Below are positions 1 through 11,780 of a stretch of DNA of 64,000 bases, in pieces. Numbering within the stretch: position 1 is the first letter of the stretch; every line of letters starts with the position of its first letter. The translations under genes were made by a program, and so were the position numbers. The notes below the pieces were generated by a model that worked only from the letters and a program-made list of their open reading frames with translations, had not been told where the DNA came from and did not search any database. The DNA is taken from the NCBI GenBank assembly GCA_964035575.1, contig OZ037860.1, positions 1,202,689 to 1,266,688 on the forward strand, read 5' to 3'. The stretch is from Rhynchopus sp. YZ270_cl-10 (Eukaryota > Euglenozoa > Diplonemea > Diplonemida > Diplonemidae).

Positions 1-107
1 CCATCCCCCTTGCATATGATCTTATCTCCTCTCAGACACTCTCCCACTCTTTGATAACCTGACCTCCTCAACAAAAAAAGCAACACATTTTTTTCTCTCT
101 CAAATTT

Positions 108-152
108 CCCCCCATCTCCCCCTCTCCCCCTCCCTACCACATTGCAGGTGAA
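108..152 (+). promoter_or_regulatory. pyrimidine tract and AG just before the first ORF
   Basis: A long C/T-only stretch ends in TTGCAG, with AG at 146-147, six bases before the ATG at 153. This is what a 3' splice acceptor looks like, either for spliced-leader addition or for a 5'UTR intron. No donor can be checked because the window starts at 1. Confidence 0.5.
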
Positions 153-3100
153 ATGTCTGATTACGATGAGTCAACAGACAATGAAGCACCATTGGACCCG
201 TTTAGCATAACAGAACAGCTGCAGGCATTGCTCGATGTAGGGGAGAGTGTGGTCACATGCCCGGCCGCACTGCTGCAAAGCACGCAGACGTGTTTGGACA
301 ATATGAACCGCAATCTGTGCCAGGCAGTGGAGATGGGGCAGGGGCTTGCTGCGAAGGTGTCTTCCTTGAAGAAGGAGAATGCCGACCACGAGCGGGAGGT
401 TCTGGTGTTGAAGATGCAGGTCGGGAAGGAGGATGCACCACGCGACGAACAACGCCAGCAGAACACTGTCCCTGCCGCTGAGCTGCGCGAGGCTGAACGT
501 GCCAACGCATCTGTGCAAATGAAGTTCAACGACGCTGCCAAAGCTAAGGCACGTCTAGAGCTGCAACTCGAAGAACAGCTACGTGACGCCGCCCACACCC
601 ACGAAGAGCTCGCAGGGCTTAACCTCCGCCACCGCCAGACCCTCGATGCAAAGGCCCTCCTCCAACAGAACTACGATGCAGCAGTCACAAAGCTTGTCGA
701 GCACGACACCCTGCAGCGCCATTCAGACAGCACGGACGACAAGCTGGAAGCCCTGCAGGCGAGGTTTGAGGCATTAGAGTATGAACACAGCCTTGCGCAG
801 AAGGAGACGTACCACATCCGAGAGGACCGCGATGGTGTCACCGTTGCAGCGGAAAGGGAGCGTGCACAGTTTGCGCACAAGGCAGAGCGTATGGTGGCGG
901 AGGCTGTGCAGCGCAGGGAGAAGGAGCTGACGGTGTCGATAGAGGAGCTGACGGCACAGCGCGACACATTGCAGCAGAGAGCAGACGAGGCGGAGGAAAG
1001 CCAGGAGGAGGCAGTGGCCAAGGTACAGCGCACCCTCAAGGCACGTCACCGTGCAGAGCTGGCGGAGAAGGAGGATGAGATGTTAGAGGTGCAGCGCCAG
1101 TTGTGTGAAGCGGGCAACAAGCAGGCCCGCATGGGGCGGGATATGGGCTCGATGGCGGAGGTGCAGCTAGCGGTGGAGGAGGCGGACGCACGTTCGCAGG
1201 TGGCCGTTGCAGAGTCTGCAGGCTTCACAACGTCGCTGCTAGAGCACACAGCAGTGCTGCAGACGTCGCTCGACCCGCTCCTGCAAGAGGCCGTGGCCAT
1301 GAAGGCAGCGCTCGCCAAGAGTGACGACGCACTCTCCCGAGCCACCCAAGACGCAGCAGCAGCAGCAGGTGGCATGGCAGAGGAGCTGGCGGAGCTGAAG
1401 GACATTGCAGAGGCACGTCAGGAGCGCATCCTCGGTCTCAAGGAAGACCTGCAAAATGCAAAAGAGTCTCTCGCAAGCAAAAAGGAGCAGCTCATTGACA
1501 TGCAGGTGGACGCGGAGGACAAGGAGGCACAGGCAGAGGATGCTGTGCAGAAGCTGGCGGAGCTGCAGGAGCGTCTCTCGGCAGAGCAGGCTGCTGCACG
1601 TGAGCAGGGTGAGGAGAACACTGCGCGTGTGACAGCGCTTGAGAGTGACCTTGAGACAACAGCTGCACAGCTTGCAGAAGCAACGGCGTCTGTGCAGACT
1701 GCTGAGGACGCACTGAAGGCTGCGAAGGACGAGACAGAAGCAACGAAGGCAGCAGGTGAGGCAGCACTCCAGACGTCCTCTGACAAGGTTGCAGAGTTGG
1801 AAGGGACACTCGAGAAGGTGTCGAGCGAGCTTGCACAGGCAAAGTCCGATGCAGAAGCAGCAGCAGGTGGGTCTGAGGAGAACGAGAAGAGGCTCACTGC
1901 TGAGTTGGCTGAACTGCGTGGTGAGTCCTCTGCACAGCAGGAGAAGACAAAGACACTCGAGGGTGAAGTGAGCACACTGCAACAGTCGCTGGAGGCTGCA
2001 GAGGCAAAGTGTTTGTCACTGGAGAGCGATGCCACAGAGAAGGAAGCTGAGCTGAGTGCTGCAAAGTCTTCTGCCGAAACAACATGCGCTGAGTTGGAGG
2101 AGGTGAAGAGTGCTCTCCGGGCTTCCTCTGATAAGGGTGAAGCTGTACAGAAGGATCTTGAGGCAACAGCTGCACAGCTTGCAGAAGCAACGGCGTCTGT
2201 GCAGACTGCTGAGGACGCACTGAAGGCTGCAAAGGATGAGACAGAAGCAACGAAAGCAGCAGGTGAGGCAGCACTCCAGACGTCCTCTGACAAGGTTGCA
2301 GAGTTGGAAGGAACACTCGAGAAGGTGTCAAGCGAGCTTGCACAGGCACAGTCCGACGCAGAAGCAGCAGCAGGTGGGTCTGAGGAGAACGAGAAGAGGC
2401 TCACTGCTGAGTTGGCTGAACTGCGTGGTGAGTCCTCTGCACAGCAGGAGAAGACAAAGACACTCGAGGGGGAAGTGAGCACACTGCAACAGTCGCTGGA
2501 GGCTGCAGAGGCAAACCACACGTCTTTGGAAGGAGAGTTGACTGCAGTGCGCACTGAGCTGGCGACGTCACAGGAAGGTGCAGCAGTTCTTGCGGAGGAA
2601 TACGAGAAGGCAAAGGCTGTGGCATCACAAGAGGGTGAGGAGAAAGACGCACACCTTGTGACCGTGCAAGAATCACTGGCAGAAGCACAGCGCAACCTCG
2701 CCAAGACGGAAACAGCGCTTACGGAAGCGGAGGGTCAGGTGCAAGAGAAGGAGACACTGCTTGAGGCTTCGCAGAAGGAACTACAATCAGCGGAGGCTGA
2801 ACTGAAGGTGCTGAAGGAGTCTTCTGCGCAGTCCTCTGAAGAAACAGCAACACAGCTCGCTGAGGCACGTGCCCGTTTAGAAGCGACTGCAGCGGAACTG
2901 GAGACACTGCGCACTGATCTCGAGACCGCCACCGCTAGCGAAGCTGACACACAAGCGAAGCTTGCCGAGAGGGAATCAGAGATAGCGACGCTCAAAGCAG
3001 CGGCAGAGGACTTAGCCGAGACACGCGCCACTCTAGAGCTGAGTGCAGCCGAAGTGGCGCCGCTCAGGGAGGAGCTCGCTACCGCTCAGTCACAAGCAGC

Positions 3101-5814
3101 AACCTCAACAACACGTATTGCAGAGTTGGAGGGGACACTCGAGAAGGTGTCAAGCGAGCTTGCACAGGCACAGTCCGACGCAGAAGCAGCAGCAGGTGGG
3201 TCTGAGGAGAACGAGAAGAGGCTCACTGCTGAGTTGGCTGAACTGCGTGGTGAGTCCTCTGCACAGCAGGAGAAGACAAAGACACTCGAGGGGGAAGTGA
3301 GCACACTGCAACAGTCGCTGGAGGCTGCAGAGGCAAAGTGTTTGTCACTGGAGAGCGATGCCACAGAGAAGGAGGCTGAGCTGAGTGCTGCAAAGTCTTC
3401 TGCAGAAGCAACGTGCGCTGAGTTGGAGGAGGTGAAGAGTGCTCTCCAGGCTTCCTCTGATAAGGGTGAAGCTGTACAGAAGGAACTTGAGGAAACGGCT
3501 GCACAGCTTGCAGAAGCAACGGCGTCTGTGCAGACTGCTGAGGACGCACTGAAGGCTGCGAAGGACGAGACAGAAGCAACCAAGGCAGCAGGTGAGGCAG
3601 CACTCCAGACGTCCTCTGACAAGGTTGCAGAGTTGGAAGGAACACTCGAGAAGGTGTCGAGCGAGCTTGCACAAGCACAGTCCGATGCAGAAGCAGCAGC
3701 AGGTGGGTCTGAGGAGAACGAGAAGAGGCTCACTGCTGAGTTGGCTGAACTGCGTGGTGAGTCCTCTGCACAGCAGGAGAAGACAAAGACACTCGAGGGT
3801 GAAGTGAGCACACTGCAACAGTCGCTGGAGGCTGCAGAGGCAAAGTGTTTGTCACTGGAGAGCGATGCCACAGAGAAGGAAGCTGAGCTGAGTGCTGCAA
3901 AGTCTTCTGCCGAAACAACGTGCGCTGAGTTGGAGGAGGTGAAGAGTGCTCTTGAGAAGAGCGAGGCTGCACTGGCGGTGGCACAGGAGGATGCAGCAGC
4001 GGCTGCAGGTGGGATGGCGGACAACGAGAAGCGTCTGACGGAGGAAGTGGGTGAGCTGCGTACAGAGGCTTCTGGCCTGCAGGCACGCCTTGCAGACGAG
4101 ACGGCGGCGTTGCAGGCAATGCAGCAACGTGCAGAGGCGTCTGAGGGCACGCTGGCCGACACACAGGACGCACTGTCCAAGGCACAAGGCGACATCGCCT
4201 CTGCGTCACAAGAACTCAAAGAGACACTTGCGAAGGGACATAGCGACCTGCAAGAAGCCGAGCAGGACCTGCGCGAGAGCAACGACGTCTGCACACGACT
4301 GACAGAAGACCTGAACACAAAGGCTGATGAGTACACTACGCTGCTTGCACGCAACACGAAAGCTATAGAGGAGAACGAGCAGCTCACTCACGACCTTGCC
4401 GAGGCACAGACAAGCATGGTTGCGATGCAGGAGCAGATCGACGCCGCGTCTATTGCGAAGGCGTCTTTGGGTGAGACACAGCAGTCGCTGCGGCTGTACG
4501 AGGATGAGGCACGCGAGGCACGTGCAGACATTGCAAAGAGCAAGAAGGACCTGGCAGATGCGGAGGGCCAGCTGCAGCAACAGAAGGCTGTGTACGAGGG
4601 TGAGCTTGCAGAGCTGCAGGGCCAACTGTCTGAGGTGGAGAGCCGCATGTCTTCTCTGGCCGAGGAGAACGAGACACAGCAGGCCGCCCATGCGAGCGCA
4701 CAGGCGGAGATGGACGCTGACTACCAGCAGCGTTCCTCAGACCTGCAGAGCCGTCTGCAGGAGGCGAACGAAGAGCTGCAGAGCCATGCTAGCGACACAC
4801 AGGCCTTGGCAGAGAAGGCTGCCACTGCAGAGGCAGACTGCAGCACACTCCGCAGCAAATGCAGCGAACTCGAGCAGCTGGAGGAGAAGCTCTCTGCACA
4901 CAACCAGACGCTGCTCAAGACCATCCAGCAACACGTCGAGCAGGCCAAACAGCACAGCGCCACCGAAGCCGACTTGCAAGAGGAGATCACATCCCTCCAG
5001 GACGAGCAGCACGAAATCGAGAACGACCTTGTGCAGGCAAAGAGCGACCTCCAAAAGGCAACAGCCCTCCACGAGACACTTCAAACACAACTCGACGACA
5101 CTGCCGCAGCGCATGCAGCACGCATCCACACATTGGAGGATGAGATGGATGAGTTGCGACACCGCCTCGGCGAAACAGAAGGGATCAACTCCCGCAACCA
5201 GTCCAAATACGATGTATGCCATCATGTTTTTGGGGGACAAACCATACTTTTGTCAAGCACTCTGAGGCTTAGGCCATACAACAACAAAGCACCTTGACCT
5301 ATGTCCAGCATGACTGACGACACCTCCGTCTTCTACCACAACCACTGTGAACACATAACCCCTGTGTCCGCCCTTTCTTTGAGAGGCTCATAATAATCTT
5401 AACATTTACTTTGTAACTTAACGACACTCAGTTGAATGTCACATCTGTCACAGATAGAGAGTTATTTCACCTTTATTCTCATCTTTTCCTCCCCACCCAC
5501 AGGAAATCTCACGTCAGCAAGAGAAGGAAAGCGGGCAGCTGGAGGCACAGAACGTGCGCAAGGCAACGCTACTAGCGGACATCGAGAACGAGAACGTCGA
5601 CCTTCGCAACAAGCTTATTGAGCTGACACAGATGAACGAACAGTACCTTACGCAGCTTGCGCATCTGAAGACAAAGTTTGCGAGAGAATCCTTTGAAACA
5701 CAAAACCAACAAGTCGAACGCCACAACGAGCGTGCGAAGAAACCCAGCCGCTTCGCCATCTTCAAAAAGAAAGACGCTGCCTCTCTCGGCGACTCTCAAG
5801 TATCGGGTGATTGA
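153..5814 (+). CDS. giant repeat-containing coiled-coil protein (two exons)
   Basis: Predicted product of about 1,790 residues, almost entirely heptad-rich coiled coil (E/K/A/L/Q). I see no transmembrane segment or catalytic motif. Exon 1 is 153-5213. A phase-0 intron follows (donor GTATGCC at 5214, acceptor CACCCACAG ending 5502), and exon 2 is 5503-5814. Without the intron the frame reads into an unrelated tail and stops at 5297. The middle (about residues 500-1270) contains near-identical 169-residue blocks. Exon 2 adds a C-terminal segment with YLTQLAHLKTKFARESFE, then a basic, aromatic patch (RFAIFKKK) also found, diverged, in the next gene. Coiled-coil proteins of this kind usually act as cytoskeletal or Golgi/endosome scaffolds, and the basic tail could bind membrane or a small GTPase; both are inference. 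Start: first ATG after a splice-acceptor-like tract. I do not recognise a named ortholog. Confidence 0.85.
1661..3945 (+). repeat. near-identical 507-bp coding repeats in the coiled-coil gene
   Basis: The unit begins at AGCTGCACAG. It starts at 1661 and again at 2168 (period 507 bp, 169 codons), restarts partially at about 3117, and restarts fully at 3498. Copies differ by scattered, mostly silent changes, far fewer than in flanking coiled coil. Each unit encodes the same ordered motifs, including DALKAAKDETEATKAAGEAA, VSSELAQAQSDAEAAAGGSE and LEGEVSTLQQSLEAAEA. The length is in frame with no remainder, so unit loss or gain keeps the reading frame. The low divergence points to recent duplication or ongoing gene conversion. 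Confidence 0.9.
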
Positions 5815-6588
5815 TTACAGTCTCAGGTCCCACGACATCACGAACCTTTCTCCATTCACATCTCACATTCAAGACGAGCTTCCCTCCCCCCTTTTTGTAA
5901 AACAATGTCTTTTCGAATGTCCCGCCCCCGAATTTTTTCAAAATTTTGATTTGCCTCTTACTTAGAGCGGGGAAGGGTGGAGCGGGAGGGGGTCTGGGGG
6001 ATAGGGCTGGTGTGGACAAAACATTCTTTCACTTATTATTTTTTCTCCGGTAATTTTTTTTTGTTCTTCAAAGGAAGAGCTATCGAGAGAAACGCTCCGC
6101 TCTCCAACTAACTGCCAAAAGCCATTTGAGAAATATGTAGCCCCTTCCTTCACCCCCTCTTTTTTTTAAACCTTCGAACTCCCCCCCACCTCGCTTCTGC
6201 TCCCACGAAAGGAAGATTTGTCTCTTTTCATCTGATCCTCAGCACTATTGTGCACTTTCGAAGCGCTCTTTCCTTATTACGGCGTCGTGTGTATTCATCT
6301 TTCCCGTTTGCTTTCATCTGGTTGGTGAGGTGTGTCTGTATCAATACTTACCAATTCAATAGGTCTTCCCTCGTGTTGAAGGTGTTCTGGAGGTGACGGA
6401 AGTGAGGATAAGGTAGAGGAACGAAGGGTGCATGTATTGCCTTCAACACTCATGAGGGAGATTGGTGGGGCAATGAGGTGAGACGAAGTTCTGGAGAACT
6501 TCAGAGGAATGGAATGGTGTGAAGTGTTGTTCCACCCCCTTGGAAGTTGCCGAAGTGACACAACAGGAAGGCTACACGAATCTACACA
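5815..6588. other. intergenic, no gene seen
   Basis: Pyrimidine-rich spacer between the two coiled-coil genes. No ORF here has coding-like composition. The last 100 bases probably hold the 5' leader of the next gene; an AG at 6565-6566 (CACAACAG) lies 23 bases before its ATG, but its pyrimidine tract is weak. Confidence 0.6.
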
Positions 6589-8611
6589 ATGTCTGAGGAC
6601 GGCTCCGTTGCCACCAGCCCAGAAGTCGCTGCCGAAGGGACGCAGAACATGACAGACACAGAGCAGCGTCTCGCAGGGGAGCTGGCGGAGCTGAAGGACA
6701 TTGCAGAGGCACGTCAGGAGCGCATTCTCGGTCTCAAGGAAGACCTGCAAAAGGCAAAAGAGTCTCTCGCAAGCACAAAGGAGCAGCTCATTGACATGCA
6801 GGTGGACGCGGAGGACAAGGAGGCACAGGCAGAGGATGCTGTGCAGAAGCTGGCGGAGTTGCGGGAGCGTCTCTCGGCAGAGCAGGCTGCTGCACGTGAG
6901 CAGGGCGAGGAGAGCACTGCGCGTGTGACAGCGCTTGAGAGTGACCTTGAGACAACAGCTGCACAGCTGGCAGAAGCAACGGCGTCTGTGCAGACTGCTG
7001 AGGACGCACTGAAGGCTGCGAAGGACGAGACAGAAGCAACGAAGGCAGCAGGTGAGTCAGCACTCCAGACGTCCTCTGACAAGGTTGCAGAGTTGGAAGG
7101 AACACTCGAGAAGGTGTCGAGCGAGCTTGCACAGGCACAGTCCGATGCAGAAGCAGCAGCAGGTGGGTCTGAGGAGAACGAGAAGCAGCAAGAACAGATG
7201 AAGACACTTGAGGGTGAAGTGAGCACACTGCAACAGTCGCTGGAGGCTGCAGAGGCAAAGTGTTTGTCACTGGAGAGCGATGCCACAGAGAAGGAGGCTG
7301 AGCTGAGTGCTGCGAAGTCTTCTGCCGAAACAACATGCGCTGAGCTGGAGGAGGTGAAGAGTGCTCTTGAGAAGAGCGAGGCTGCACTGGCAGTGGCACA
7401 GGAGGATGCCCTCCAGACTTCCTCTGCACAGCTGGCAGAAGCAACGGCGTCTGTGCAGACTGCTGAGGACGCACTGAAGGCTGCGAAGGATGAGACAGAA
7501 GCAACGAAGGCAGCAGGTGAGGCAGCACTCCAGACGTCCTCTGACAAGGTTGCAGAGTTGGAAGGAACACTCGAGAAGATGTCGAGCGAGCTTGCACAGG
7601 CACAGTCCGACACAGAAGCAGCAGCAGGTGGGTCTGAGGAGAACGAGAAGAGGCTCACTGCTGAGTTGGCTGAGCTGCGTGGTGAATCCTCTGCACAGCA
7701 GGAGAAGACAAAGACACTCGAGGGTGAAGTGAGCACACTGCAACAGTCGCTGGAGGCTGCAGAGGCAAAGTGTGTGTCACTGGAGAGCGATGCCACAGAG
7801 AAGGAGGCTGAGCTGAGTGCTGCAAAGTCTTCTGCCGAAGCAACGTGCGCTGAGTTGGAGGAGGTGAAGAGTGCTCTTGAGAAGAGCGAGGCTGCACTGG
7901 CGGTGGCACAGGAGGATGCAGCAGCGGCTGCAGGTGGGATGGCGGACAACGAGAAGCTTCTGACGGAAGTGGGTGAGCTGCGCACAGAGGCTTCTGGCCT
8001 GCAGGCACGCCTTGCAGACGAGACGGCGGCGCTGGCGACAGCAGTGGCTGCGAAGGAGGCTGCGGAGGACACACTTTCGCTTGCACGCGAGGAGGAAGCT
8101 GCTAGGTTGTCGGGCAGCGAGGACCTGGCGACACAACTGCGCGAGACATCGGAACGGCTGTCTGCCTCTGAGCAGTGCAGGGAGGTGCTTGAGGGTGAGG
8201 CTGCGGAGGCGCTGCAGGCTATGCGGCAGCGCGCAGAGGCGGCTGAGGGCACGCTAGCCGACACACAGGACGCACTGTCCAAGGCAGAGTGCTCCAATGC
8301 AGCTGCCTCACAGGTAAGGTTACCTACCACCCACGCACAACAGACACCTTCCGTAGCACTGCTTCCTTCCTCCCCCAACACACAACACACAACACCCACA
8401 GAACGAACTCGACGACGCACGCGCCACCGTAGAGAAGCTCTCAGCACAAAACGAAGAGTTCATCACACAACTCGCCTTCTATAAAGCAAAGTGGGCGAAC
8501 GAAACCTTTGAAGAAGAGGAGAAGATTATTACAAAGAACAACGAACGTGCAGCAGGGAAAAAGGAGGGCTGGGGGTCCCGTCTTTTTGGAAGCAAGAAGT
8601 CGGTCGAGTAG
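6589..8611 (+). CDS. shorter coiled-coil paralog of the preceding gene (two exons)
   Basis: Predicted product of about 644 residues. Exon 1 is 6589-8313, the phase-0 intron runs 8314-8401 (donor GTAAGG, acceptor CACCCACAG), and exon 2 is 8402-8611, adding 69 residues. After a private 30-residue N-terminus the protein joins the neighbour's sequence at LAELKDIAEARQERILGLKE and follows its middle repeats. It lacks the neighbour's first 400 residues and most of its C-terminal third. Exon 2 ends with FITQLAFYKAKWANETFE and a basic aromatic tail (GWGSRLFGSKK), a diverged match to the neighbour's final exon, so both proteins keep the same C-terminal element. It looks like a tandem duplicate that contracted or recombined within the repeats. 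Role unknown; scaffold-like by inference. Confidence 0.85.
6675..8312 (+). repeat. block shared with the upstream coiled-coil gene
   Basis: Nucleotide sequence from GAGCTGGCGGAGCTGAAGG onward is nearly identical to 1381-1830. Two further copies of the 507-bp family unit begin at 6958 and about 7423. The stretch 7863-8035 matches 3940-4115, and 8226-8312 matches 4123-4210. The order of blocks is kept but pieces are missing, consistent with unequal exchange inside a repeated gene pair. Confidence 0.85.
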
Positions 8612-9021
8612 AGCAGTGGTACGAGAGATGCCCATTTTTTGTATTTTTTATTTTCATTTTTTTATGTGTCGTTCACCCATACAATCGAGAGCCAACCCCC
8701 TTGCAGTGCGGCCATTCTTCTGGCTTCATCCCCACCCCCCACCCCACCTTGCTTGCACTGCACCGCTACATCACGGCCTGACTCTATACGTAAACGGGGA
8801 GATGGGTGGGAATTGATGCCATAACTTAAAACAGACCTCCCTCCTTTCACTCCCACCTATTTTTCTCACTTCCCCCGCCTCCACGACACTTCACCACTTC
8901 ACGCAGGGAGCGCCCTTTTGTACACTCCCTCCCCCCAAGAAAACCCCCCAAAACCCCGTTTTCCCCCTCTTTTGTTTATTTGGGTGGGTGGTAGGTTTTG
9001 CCTTGTCGGGATAGCTTTACG
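8612..9021. other. intergenic and 5' leader of the calcineurin gene
   Basis: No gene. A pyrimidine-rich stretch with ACGCAG (AG at 8905-8906) and a second C-rich run ending CCCCCCAAG near 8939 are candidate splice acceptors for the downstream leader. Confidence 0.5.
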
Positions 9022-10648
9022 ATGAAGGCAGGTGCTAAGAAGCAGGCGGCAACGCCTTCGGTGGTGCAGATGCTCAAAGTGGAACGTGCGATTGAGTCGG
9101 TGACACCACCGCTGTGGTGCCCTATGGAAACAACTGAGGTATGTCGAGGGATAACCAAGATTTATTTTGACCACGATTTTTATGAGGTTTAATGAGTTTC
9201 ATTGCACCATATACAACTTCTCTTTCATGAGCAATTCTTTGGGAATTACTCTGTTTTTTGTCCAAAAATGGTGCCAATCATTCCAAAATCCACTTAAGTT
9301 TCTGTACTTTAACACTTAATGTCTATTTACAAATCCCCCCTCACAGCTGTGGGACCGTGACGGCATGCCCAACCTGCCAAAGCTGAAGCAACACTTCCTC
9401 TCGGAAGGTCTCCTCCACGAGGACGACGCAATCCGCATCCTGACGAAGTCCTACCAAATCATGCGTGCCGAGCCGAACCTGTTGAAGCTGAAGGACCCCC
9501 TCACAGTGTGCGGTGACATCCACGGACAGTTCTACGACCTTTGCAAGCTGTTCGACATTGGCGGGTCGCCTGCCGACCAGCGGTATCTCTTCCTCGGTGA
9601 CTACGTGGACCGAGGTTTCTTTGGGTGCGAGGTCGTCTTCTTCCTGATGGCGTGCAAGATCAGATACCCGCAAACGTTCTTCCTTTTGAGAGGGAACCAC
9701 GAGTGTGCACACCTTACGGCATACTTCAACTTCAAGCAGGAGTGCGTCTACAAGTACTCCGAGTCGCTCTACGACAAGGTCATCGAATGCTTCTCGGCAC
9801 TCCCCCTTGCGGCAGTCCTCAACGGCAGGTTCCTCTGCGTCCACGGAGGGCTCTCCCCCGAGATCCACACTCTCGAAGATATCGATGGAATCAACCGTTT
9901 CCGTGACCCCCCCGGCTCCGGCCCGATGTGTGACCTGCTGTGGTCCGACCCCATTGAAGAGGAGGAGGACGTTGCGCCGGATGTGCTCTTCCTGCACAAC
10001 GACCTCCGTGGGTGCTCCTACACTTACTCCTACTCCGCAGTGTGTAAATTCCTTGTGAACAACAACCTGCTCTCAATCATTAGGGCCCACGAAGCGCAGG
10101 ATGAAGGCTACAAATTGTACAAGAAGTCGCCCACAGGCTTCCCCTCGGTGATTTGCATCTTCTCCGCACCCAACTACTGCGACACCTACGACAACCGTGC
10201 CGCCATCATCCGCTTCCAGAACAACCTGATGAACATCAGGCAGTTCAACAGCAGCCCGCACCCCTACTACCTCCCGAACTTCATGAACGCCTTCTCATGG
10301 TCGATGCCCTTCGTGGCGGAGAAGGTGACAGACATGTTGATAACCATGTGGAACGTTGTGGACGAGGAGATGGGTGTAGACAGCGAGGCTGCCGACAAAG
10401 AGGCGCTCATCACAAAGGAACGAGGTGCGCAGTTGAAGAGCAAGATCATTGCCATGGGAAGAATGGCGCGTATGTACAAATCTGTCAGAGAGTCCCACGA
10501 ACAGGCGCTTGTGCTCAAGGGTCTCGCCGGATCTGGCAACCAGAAGGTCCCCCTCAGTGCCGACGGATCTCTTGCCCCCGTCGCCGGGTTTAAGGAGGCG
10601 AGGAAGGTGGACAAGGTTAACGAGAAGCGCCCCGCACTCCGCAAGTAA
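9022..10648 (+). CDS. CNA: calcineurin A, Ca2+/calmodulin-dependent Ser/Thr phosphatase catalytic subunit (PP2B)
   Basis: Two exons, 9022-9138 and 9347-10648, joined by a 208-bp phase-0 intron (GTATGTCG to CTCACAG); 472 residues. PPP-family metal and phosphate motifs are intact: GDIHGQ near residue 95, GDYVDRG near 123, RGNHE near 154, and the later HGG and RAHE. After the catalytic core comes the calcineurin B-binding helix (YYLPNFMNAFSWSMPFVAEK, near 345-365), a calmodulin-binding-like basic helix (KSKIIAMGRMARMYKSVRES, near 402-422) and a C-terminal stretch resembling the autoinhibitory segment (FKEARKVDKVNEKRP). The full regulatory architecture is therefore present. The known role is dephosphorylation of phosphoserine/threonine substrates in response to Ca2+. 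The regulatory B subunit is not in this window. Exon 1 supplies the short lead-in found in family members (TPPLWCP). Confidence 0.97.
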
Positions 10649-11774
10649 ACGTCGCGGAAGGAGGAAAAACCATTTTGTGCAAAAACAGACTATTTTTTCA
10701 TAAAAAAGTACAGTGCGCCGTGTATTGGGTGACTCAAATAGAGGTGGATATTTGGTCCACCTTTAATTAGACATACCCGTAAATACGCGGCTCGCTGTAA
10801 CACAAAAACACACACACAAGAAAAAAAAACGTTACAGATGAGCAAAAAAAGGGGGGGAAAGAGTGAAAACGTGGGATTGCACAAAACAAAAAAAAGGTAC
10901 ACTATCCTACACATTTTAAAAGGAAGGAAAATAAAGCAAACAAACAAGAGATCGGGAATTTTTCTAATAGTGGGGTATTTTTATATGTTTTTTTTCAAAA
11001 AATATTTTGTCGATACAAAAAAAAAACACACAAAAATAATAAAAAAGGAAAAAAAAAAAGACGGGAAAGGGTTCTCTGGATTCCCTTTCCTGCCCCCACC
11101 TCCCCTCTCCCTCCATTTTTCTACTTGCTTTAGATGGCAACAGATCCCTTTCTGTGGTGTACCACAGCCCCCCTCATTGTTCCCGATATTCTCATGTATC
11201 CAGTACACCGTATGTGTGTTGTTAAGAAAAGGATGTTGTGTATGTGAGGCTCATCTTTGACGGACGTATATTTTCTTTTTTGAAAAAAAAAAAAAAGCAA
11301 TCTATAGATGCGTACTGAGTAGTCATGTGTGTGTGCACGATGATACTTGTTGTCTGGCATGACAAGCGCACTTAACAAGCAGTTATCGTTGACGCTTTGT
11401 GCTTGTTATTGTGCTTGTAATATGTGCTTGGCATGTCATGACATGTGTCGTCGTGTGGCTTCTTTATTCCCCACCCAGGCTCAGGTTTCTTCTAATTTTT
11501 TTTTTTTTACTTTCTTTTTTTTATAGTATGTGGACACCTCACACCATCTCGTGGTGTGTGTATGCCATAAGTGCAACATATATTGTGAGAATCGATAGGG
11601 GGGGAAAATGCGAGAAAAAAAAAAAATGTATAAAAAACAAAATTACAACGATGGGAAACAAACGAAAAAAAAAAGAATATGACGAGCATAGTTGGGGTAT
11701 CCTGACACAGCGAAGTTTTCAAAAAAAAAAAAGTGTGAGGGGGAAAAACGTAAAAAAAAAAAAAGTTGCGCAGT
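10649..11774. other. A/T-rich intergenic, no gene
   Basis: Low-complexity spacer with long A and T tracts. Several short ORFs are all Lys/Phe-rich translations of homopolymers. A fragment TTTTGTCGATACAAAAAAAA near 11007 matches the GTGATTGTCGATACAAAA module seen elsewhere in the window. Confidence 0.6.
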
Positions 11775-11780
11775 TTTATC
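11775..11780. repeat. 6-bp target-site duplication TTTATC (left)
   Basis: TTTATC immediately precedes the left terminus at 11781. The same six bases immediately follow the right terminus, at 14926-14931. Confidence 0.8.

Noticed and set aside
1046-4387. Long minus-strand ORFs opposite the coiled-coil genes (Ser/Ala/Cys-rich)
   Set aside because: They are shadows of E/K/A/L-rich repeat codons. They carry the same repeats in antisense and no domain.
5214-5297. Continuation of the first coiled-coil frame to a stop at 5297
   Set aside because: A clear intron donor at 5214 and an acceptor at 5502 restore coiled-coil sequence matching the paralog's last exon.
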